Below, one piece after another: positions 59,216 through 64,000 of a DNA stretch of 64,000 nucleotides; position 1 is the stretch's first letter; each line of letters opens with the position of its first letter. The notes below the pieces were generated by a model. That model was not told the origin of the DNA. It worked only from the letters and a program-made list of their open reading frames with translations, and made no database searches. Made by a program: the position numbers and the translations under genes. Source of the DNA: Nesterenkonia xinjiangensis (GTDB lineage Bacteria; Actinomycetota; Actinomycetes; Actinomycetales; Micrococcaceae); assembly GCF_013410745.1 (NCBI RefSeq), contig NZ_JACCFY010000001.1:1178001-1242000 (forward strand), in the 5' to 3' direction.

Positions 59216-60403
59216 GTGACCACTCGACCCCAGCACCCCGGGCCCCGCGGAGCGCAGCAGCTGACTGTGCATCCGATCAGCGCCGACGAGCACGCAGCGT
59301 TCCTGGCGCAGCACCCGACCGCCTCTTTCCTGCAGAACCCCCGGTGGCCGCAGGTGAAGACAGACTGGCGCGGAGAGTCCTTGGGCGCCTTCGACGGTGA
59401 CCGGCTGGTGGCCGCCACCCTGGTGCTCCACCGCCGTCTGCCTCTCCCTTCCGCCGTCCCGGTGCTGGGCCGCAAAAGCCTCGCCTATCTGGCCGAAGGT
59501 CCGGTCTTCGACGCCGAGGAGGTCGCGCTCAGCGCTCTGCTTCCGGCGATCGTGGACCACCTGAAGGGTCAGGGCGCCTTCCTCATCCGCATGGGCCTGC
59601 CCGGGGTGACCCGCCGCTGGGCCGCCCAGGACGTCCGCCGCGCGCTGGCCGCCGGGGAGCACACGGTGATCTCCGAGCTGGAGCCCCTGCAGGTTGACGA
59701 CGGCGCCGTCGCGGTCCGCGCCGAGCTGGAGGGCCTGGGCTGGGAGCCCCCGCAGGAGTCTGAGGAGTTCGAGGCCGGGCAGCCGCAGTTCCAGGCCCGC
59801 ATCCCGCTGACCGACGAGGAGGGCGGCCCGCTTGACGTCGACGCCGTCCTGGCGCGGATGGACCAAACCTCACGACGGCAGACCCGCAAGTCCACGCGCT
59901 CGGAGCTGGTCATCACGACCGGGGGTGAGGAGGACCTCCCCGCCTGGCAGGCGCTCTATGCGGAGACCGCTGAGCGGGACGACTTCACCGGCCGCCCGCT
60001 GAGCTACTTCCAGCGGATGTTCCGGGAGCTCAACGCCGCCGAGGACACCGAGTGCACCCTGTACTTCGCCCACCACGAGGACGCGCTGCTCGCCGCAGCG
60101 ATCTACGTACGGCAGGGGAAGTTCGCCTGGTATGTGTACGGTGCCTCCTCCTCCCAGGAGCGCAAGCGCTACGCCCCGCGAGCCCTGCAGCTGCGCCAGA
60201 TCGAGGATGCCCTGGCCGCCGGATGCCGGTGGTATGACCTCGGCGGGCTCAGCCCTTCGCTGGATCCCGAGTACCCGCTGGCCGGGCTCACTCGCTTCAA
60301 GACGACCATGGGCGCCGACGTGGTGCAGACCTACGGCGAGTGGGACTACCCGGTGAACCGCCTGCTGACCAGGGCGTTCACCCTCTACATGGCTCGCCGC
60401 TGA
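59216..60403 (+). CDS. FemABX-family aminoacyltransferase
   Basis: A 395-aa protein with two GNAT-like domains. HPTASFLQNPRWPQVKTDWRGESLG and LAYLAEGPVFD in the first and YVYGASSSQERKRYAPRALQ with WYDLGGLSPSLDPEYPLAGLTRFK in the second are typical of FemX/FmhB. The charged helical stretch MDQTSRRQTRKSTRSELVI fits the usual coiled-coil position. Relatives use aminoacyl-tRNA to add the first bridge residue to lipid II. The gene stands alone. The start is a GTG with a -10 box 7 nt upstream. Confidence 0.88.
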   Translation: MTTRPQHPGPRGAQQLTVHPISADEHAAFLAQHPTASFLQNPRWPQVKTDWRGESLGAFDGDRLVAATLVLHRRLPLPSAVPVLGRKSLAYLAEGPVFDAEEVALSALLPAIVDHLKGQGAFLIRMGLPGVTRRWAAQDVRRALAAGEHTVISELEPLQVDDGAVAVRAELEGLGWEPPQESEEFEAGQPQFQARIPLTDEEGGPLDVDAVLARMDQTSRRQTRKSTRSELVITTGGEEDLPAWQALYAETAERDDFTGRPLSYFQRMFRELNAAEDTECTLYFAHHEDALLAAAIYVRQGKFAWYVYGASSSQERKRYAPRALQLRQIEDALAAGCRWYDLGGLSPSLDPEYPLAGLTRFKTTMGADVVQTYGEWDYPVNRLLTRAFTLYMARR

Positions 60404-60473
60404 AGCGCAGGCCAAGCGTCCCGCCGACCCCGTCAGGGTGATCTCGGCCTCCCACCCCTGCCCACCGAACCAT

Positions 60474-60494
60474 ACATCCAGTACAGTTTGATGT
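60474..60494 (+). promoter_or_regulatory. Promoter of DHA2 exporter gene with weak inverted repeat
   Basis: TACAGT at 60482-60487 lies 8 nt before ATG 60496, a leaderless arrangement. ACATC (60474-60478) and GATGT (60490-60494) flank it and could be a site for the TetR regulator encoded downstream; the arms are short. Confidence 0.4.
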
Positions 60495-60495
60495 C

Positions 60496-62034
60496 ATGGC
60501 GACCGCATCCCTCCCCCTGGTGGACCCCGGGCCCGTTCCTCAGCTCTCCCGCTGGCAGCGCTGGACCGTGCTCGTCATCGTCTCCTCCGCCCTGCTGCTC
60601 ATCACCTTGGACAACACCGTCCTGTACACCGCGCTGCCCCGGCTGACCGAGGATCTGGGCGCCTCGACCTCCCAATCCCTGTGGATCATCAACGCCTACC
60701 CGCTGGTCATCGCCGGCCTGCTTCCCGGCTCCGGCGCGCTGGGTGACCGGCTCGGCCATAAGCGGCTCTTCCAGTACGGGCTGGTCATCTTCGGAGTCGC
60801 CTCGCTGGCCGCCGCCTTCTCCCTCACCCCAGAGGCTCTGATCGCCGCCCGCGCATTCCTGGCCGTGGGAGCGGCTGCGATGATGCCGGCCACCCTGGCG
60901 CTGATCCGGGTGAGCTTCCCGATGGAGAAGGAACGCAACCTGGCGATCGCCGTCTGGGCCTCGGTCTCCGTGGTGGGCATGGCCATCGGTCCGATCGTCG
61001 GCGGACTGCTGCTCGAGCGGTTCTGGTGGGGCTCGGTGTTCCTGATCAACGTGCCCATCGCCGTGGCCGGGTCCCTGGCGATCATCCTGGCCGGACCGCG
61101 CAACCTCACCAACCCGGCCAAGCGCTGGGACGGCCTCTCCTCCGCCCAGGTGATGATCGGACTGACGGCCGCCGTGCTGGCCATCAAGTCCCTGGCCGAG
61201 GACGGGGTCGATTGGCTGCTGGTCATCGGCTCGGCACTGGTCGCCGTCGTCGCGCTCACCGTGTTCGGGCGGCGCCAGGCACGGCTGGAGGAGCCCCTGA
61301 TCGACTTCACGATCTTCCGCAACCGAGCCTTCGCCGCCGGTGTGGCCGCCGCCGGCGCCAGCATCTTCGCGATCATGGGCACTCAGCTCGCCAGCACCCA
61401 GCGCTTCCAGCTGGTCGAGGGCTACACCCCGCTGCAGGCAGGACTGCTCGTCTCGGCGATCGCCGTCGGGGCGCTGCCCATGGCGCTGATCGGTGGAGCG
61501 ATCCTGCACCGCACGGGCCTGCTCGTGCTGATCTCCGGAGGGCTGTCCGTGGCGGCGCTGGGAGCAGGAGTCTCGGTCGCCGGAGCCGCGCAGGACATGC
61601 TCTCCGTGCTGGTGCTGGGATTGCTGATCATGGGAGTAGGCCTGGGCGGTTCGATCTCCGTGGCCTCCACCGCGATCATGGGCAATGTGCCGCCGCGCCG
61701 GGCAGGGATGGCCGCATCGATCGAGGAGGTCTCCTACGAATTCGGCGGCCTGGTGGCCGTCGCCACCCTGGGCAGCCTGCTGAACTTCGCCTACTTCCGC
61801 TTCCTCACCCTGCCCGCCGGGGCAGACCGCTTCACCGGGGCCAGTCCCACTGAGGCGCTGACCAGCGGGGAGGGCGACGTCGTCGCAGCGGCCTCCCAGG
61901 CGATGGACAGCTCCTTCCTCGTGGTGCTGGCCGCAGTGACGGCGGTGCTGGCCGCCGGCACTCTGATCACCGGTTCGCTGCTGCGCCGGCACCTGCCCGG
62001 CACCGCCTCCCAGGCGTACCCTGGGAACCACTGA
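60496..62034 (+). CDS. MFS drug exporter, DHA2 (14-helix) family
   Basis: A 512-aa membrane protein with about 14 helices. LLITLDNTVLYTALPRLTEDLG is the first-helix mark of QacA/SmvA exporters, LGDRLGHKRL is motif A, and GPIVGGLLLERFWWGSVFLINVPIA matches motif C and what follows. About the same length as the exporter at 16691 and clearly related to it, but far from identical. A TetR gene follows by 90 bp on the same strand and is the probable local regulator. Substrate unknown. Confidence 0.88.
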   Translation: MATASLPLVDPGPVPQLSRWQRWTVLVIVSSALLLITLDNTVLYTALPRLTEDLGASTSQSLWIINAYPLVIAGLLPGSGALGDRLGHKRLFQYGLVIFGVASLAAAFSLTPEALIAARAFLAVGAAAMMPATLALIRVSFPMEKERNLAIAVWASVSVVGMAIGPIVGGLLLERFWWGSVFLINVPIAVAGSLAIILAGPRNLTNPAKRWDGLSSAQVMIGLTAAVLAIKSLAEDGVDWLLVIGSALVAVVALTVFGRRQARLEEPLIDFTIFRNRAFAAGVAAAGASIFAIMGTQLASTQRFQLVEGYTPLQAGLLVSAIAVGALPMALIGGAILHRTGLLVLISGGLSVAALGAGVSVAGAAQDMLSVLVLGLLIMGVGLGGSISVASTAIMGNVPPRRAGMAASIEEVSYEFGGLVAVATLGSLLNFAYFRFLTLPAGADRFTGASPTEALTSGEGDVVAAASQAMDSSFLVVLAAVTAVLAAGTLITGSLLRRHLPGTASQAYPGNH

Positions 62035-62110
62035 GCAGATGCGCCGACCCGGGCACTCAGCCTGCAGCCCCCGCCCGGGCCGAGCCGAGCGGCGGGCTGC
62101 CACGGGCCGC

Positions 62111-62116
62111 TAGGCT
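62111..62116 (+). promoter_or_regulatory. -10 box of TetR gene, leaderless type
   Basis: TAGGCT ends 8 nt before ATG 62125. Confidence 0.5.
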
Positions 62117-62124
62117 GGGGCATC

Positions 62125-62706
62125 ATGCGACAGTCCAAACGCACCGAGATCCTGCACGCCGCCCAGCACATCGTCCAGCGTGACGGCGTCACGGCGATCA
62201 CCTATGAATCGGTGGCCGCCGAGGCCGGCCTGACCAAGGGCGGACTGCTCTATCACTTCCCGTCCCGGGAGGACATGCTCCTGGCCCTGCATGAGCACGT
62301 CGCGGGCCAGTGGGAGGCCTGCATGGAGTCTGAGGCGGGGGCTCCCTACGAGGAGCTCACGCCGGGGCAGCGGCTCGACGCCTACATCCGCGCGTCACAG
62401 AACCCCGACCGGGCGGAGCTGCTGCTGATGCTCGAGTCCGCCGGGGATCCCGCCGCCCAGGCGGCCTGGGACACGGTGCACGATCGGTGGTCGCCTCCGC
62501 CGCCCCGTGGCACGCCCGACGACGCCGACGTGCCGGGCCGCGCGGCCGGCGTCGACCCGGACCTGCTGCCGTTCCTGGCACGGCTGGCCGCGGACGGACT
62601 GTGGTTCTATGAGGCGCTGGCTCCCGGGCATTTCACCGAGGCGCAGCGGTCCACGATCGTGGAGGCGATCATCCGGCTGGGCGCCGGGGAGCACACGCAG
62701 ACCTGA
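62125..62706 (+). CDS. TetR/AcrR-family transcriptional regulator
   Basis: A 193-aa repressor. The DNA-binding part is ITYESVAAEAGLTKGGLLYHFPSREDMLLAL. The C-terminal domain resembles TetR_C_37-type regulators that respond to drugs. It follows the DHA2 exporter in the same direction and ends 8 bp before the convergent Sir2 gene. Regulation of the exporter is inferred from position. Confidence 0.88.
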   Translation: MRQSKRTEILHAAQHIVQRDGVTAITYESVAAEAGLTKGGLLYHFPSREDMLLALHEHVAGQWEACMESEAGAPYEELTPGQRLDAYIRASQNPDRAELLLMLESAGDPAAQAAWDTVHDRWSPPPPRGTPDDADVPGRAAGVDPDLLPFLARLAADGLWFYEALAPGHFTEAQRSTIVEAIIRLGAGEHTQT

Positions 62707-62714
62707 CCGGCAGC

Positions 62715-63740
62715 TCACCTCAGCGCGGCGTCGAGACTCTCCAGCGCAGGGGCGATCCGCGTCCGCCACCGCCAGTCGGCCTTCGCGTCGGCACGGGACG
62801 GCCCGCCGTTGATGATGCCGATCGGTCGCCCCGCCCGGTGCATCTGCAGGGCGATCTTGAAGCCGCTCATCACCGCCATCGAGGAACCGACCACCAGGAG
62901 TCCGGAGGACCGCTCCACGAGCTCGTCCACCAGGACCTTGCGCTCAGCAGGCACGCCCTCGCCGAAATAGACGACGTCGGGCTTCAGCCGGGTGGACCCG
63001 CAGACCAGGCAGCCGACCATGTGGAAGCGCCGGATCCAGGAGTCCTCGAGGGCGACGTCGCCGTCGGGATTGACGTTCTCCGCGGCCTGGAGGGCCTCCT
63101 CAGCGTAGCCGGGGTTGGCCTCCTCCAGGCGGGTGTCCAGGTGTCGGCGCTCCTCCCGGTTTCCGCAGGTCAGGCAGGCCACGGTGGCGAGATCGCCGTG
63201 CAGCGGGATCAGCGGAGACTCCACCCCGACCTCATGGTGGGCCAGGGCGTGGAGGCCGTCCACGTTCTGGGTGACCAGCCCGGAGAGCGTGCCCCACCGC
63301 TGCCAGCCGGCGAGCAGATGGTGCGCCGAGTTCGGCGTGGCACTGTCCATATGCCGCCAGCCGACGAAGCTGCGCGCCCAGTACCGGTGGCGGGCGCCCT
63401 CGTCGTGCAGGAACTCCTGGTACGTCATCGGCCGGTGACGGTGCAGGGACCCCTGAGGGCCGCGATAGTCGGGTATGCCGGAGTCGGTGGAGACTCCGGC
63501 GCCGGTGACGGCGAGCACCCCGCCGACGCGCAGCATCTGCAGGATGCCGGCCTGGGCTGCCTCCCCGGCCTGCGGAGGCGCGGTGTCTTCGACGACGCGC
63601 TCGATGGACCGCAGCGCGGCCCGGTGGGCGTTGGCCACGGGGATGGTGAAGGCCGGGGAATCGGTGGCGGGGCGCATCTCCTGTGCGCCGAGGCCTCCGG
63701 CGGACTCCTCGGACACAGCAGAATCCGACCCGGCGGTCAT
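62715..63740 (-). CDS. Sir2-family NAD-dependent protein deacetylase
   Basis: About 341 aa. The NAD site is VTGAGVSTDSGIPDYRG, then TQNVDGLHALA with the Asn-Asp pair, LHGD with the catalytic His, and two zinc cysteine pairs (CLTCG and CLVCG). VVGSSMAVMSG and GIINGGPSRADAKAD complete the fold. Sirtuins remove acyl groups from lysines, and acetyl-CoA synthetase (here at 34456) is a classic target. The N-terminal ~60 residues are variable, so the start is uncertain: ATG 63740 avoids overlap with the DUF3073 gene, and ATG 63677 is also possible. Confidence 0.88.
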   Translation of the reverse strand: MTAGSDSAVSEESAGGLGAQEMRPATDSPAFTIPVANAHRAALRSIERVVEDTAPPQAGEAAQAGILQMLRVGGVLAVTGAGVSTDSGIPDYRGPQGSLHRHRPMTYQEFLHDEGARHRYWARSFVGWRHMDSATPNSAHHLLAGWQRWGTLSGLVTQNVDGLHALAHHEVGVESPLIPLHGDLATVACLTCGNREERRHLDTRLEEANPGYAEEALQAAENVNPDGDVALEDSWIRRFHMVGCLVCGSTRLKPDVVYFGEGVPAERKVLVDELVERSSGLLVVGSSMAVMSGFKIALQMHRAGRPIGIINGGPSRADAKADWRWRTRIAPALESLDAALR

Positions 63741-63813
63741 CGCCGGATCGGATTCACTGCTGCTTGTGACGGCCTGAGTGCTGGCGGGAGCAGTGCGTCC
63801 CTGCTCCACGGTC

Positions 63814-64000
63814 TCAGCGGCCGTAGCGTTCCGAGAGGTCGTCGTAGCCGTACGACTCATCCTCCGGTTCGGGTGAGGTGGCTTCCTCGGCGGGGATTTC
63901 ACCACGCGACTGAGCCAGCTCTCGCTCGAGAGCTGACAGGTCGGTGTTCGGGGTGAAGTACTTGATCTCCCGCGCCTGCTTCGTTGCTTTCGCCTTCTGA
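63814..64000 (-). CDS. DUF3073 domain protein (5' end outside window)
   Basis: The last 61 codons are visible: QKAKATKQAREIKYFTPNTD, then LSALERELAQSRGE and an acidic Tyr/Asp/Glu-rich C-terminus ending SERYGR. IKYFSPNTDxxALERELR is the core of DUF3073, a short actinobacterial family of unknown function. The start lies beyond the window. It is upstream of the Sir2 gene on the same strand. Confidence 0.85.
   Translation of the reverse strand, partial: QKAKATKQAREIKYFTPNTDLSALERELAQSRGEIPAEEATSPEPEDESYGYDDLSERYGR

Overview
ORGANISM. The window is a chromosomal piece of a very GC-rich Gram-positive actinobacterium. The gene content points to Micrococcales and probably Micrococcaceae: a DUF4244/TadE pilin set, DUF3073, an actinobacterial TadZ-like protein, a MarP-type protease, a Crp with the actinobacterial HTH, and TANNNT -10 boxes directly before start codons. 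Many proteins are acidic, which would suit a Nesterenkonia-like halotolerant relative, but the genus is a guess. I see no phage, IS element, CRISPR array, rRNA or tRNA gene. LAYOUT. (1) 1-6391: RNA/DNA modification and repair genes: a methyltransferase cut by the window edge, the tRNA hydroxylase TrhO, a GNAT enzyme, a homocysteine S-methyltransferase and an MrfA-like DEAH helicase. (2) 6511-11763: a secreted beta-helix carbohydrate-active protein under a LacI-type operator, then the metNIQ methionine importer behind a candidate ~350-nt leader. (3) 12439-13597: three small Tad-pilus genes (DUF4244, TadE, TadG-like). (4) 13633-28332: an accessory block of regulators (SARP/NB-ARC, ECF41 sigma, two TetR, HxlR), transporters, FMN-dependent reductases, an APH-like kinase, a PIG-L deacetylase and small membrane proteins. 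(5) 28322-34168 on the minus strand: tadC, tadB, tadA, tadZ/ssd, then a Nudix CoA pyrophosphatase and endonuclease III. (6) 34456-44364: acs, a pectin-type esterase, aroQ, MarP-like protease, crp, ridA, a 55-aa DUF4177 protein, a bifunctional penicillin-binding protein and a metallophosphoesterase. From memory, this follows the gene order around Rv3649-Rv3683 of M. tuberculosis. (7) 44850-48831: a heterodimeric ABC exporter with one strongly degenerate ATPase site. (8) 48942-55781: an SCP2-like protein, asparaginase II, then purine synthesis with a fused purD-purC gene, purF and purM. (9) 55876-64000: a membrane protein, a sugar porter, a GNAT pseudogene, a LysE exporter, a FemX-like transferase, a DHA2 drug exporter with a TetR regulator, a Sir2 deacetylase and the 3' end of a DUF3073 gene. 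HOW IT FITS TOGETHER. The two Tad blocks (3 and 5) look like one ancestral operon split by an inversion of about 16 kb whose ends lie beside flp and tadC. The purine genes are driven from a divergent promoter only 49 bp wide. Four convergent gene pairs are separated by unusually long near-perfect hairpins (27-30 bp stems), two of them clearly of one sequence family. Eighteen starts carry a TANNNT box 6-8 nt upstream, which predicts extensive leaderless transcription and settles several start choices. The most unusual coding findings are the PurD-PurC fusion, the exporter subunit whose Walker A lysine is replaced by threonine, and the split Tad locus.
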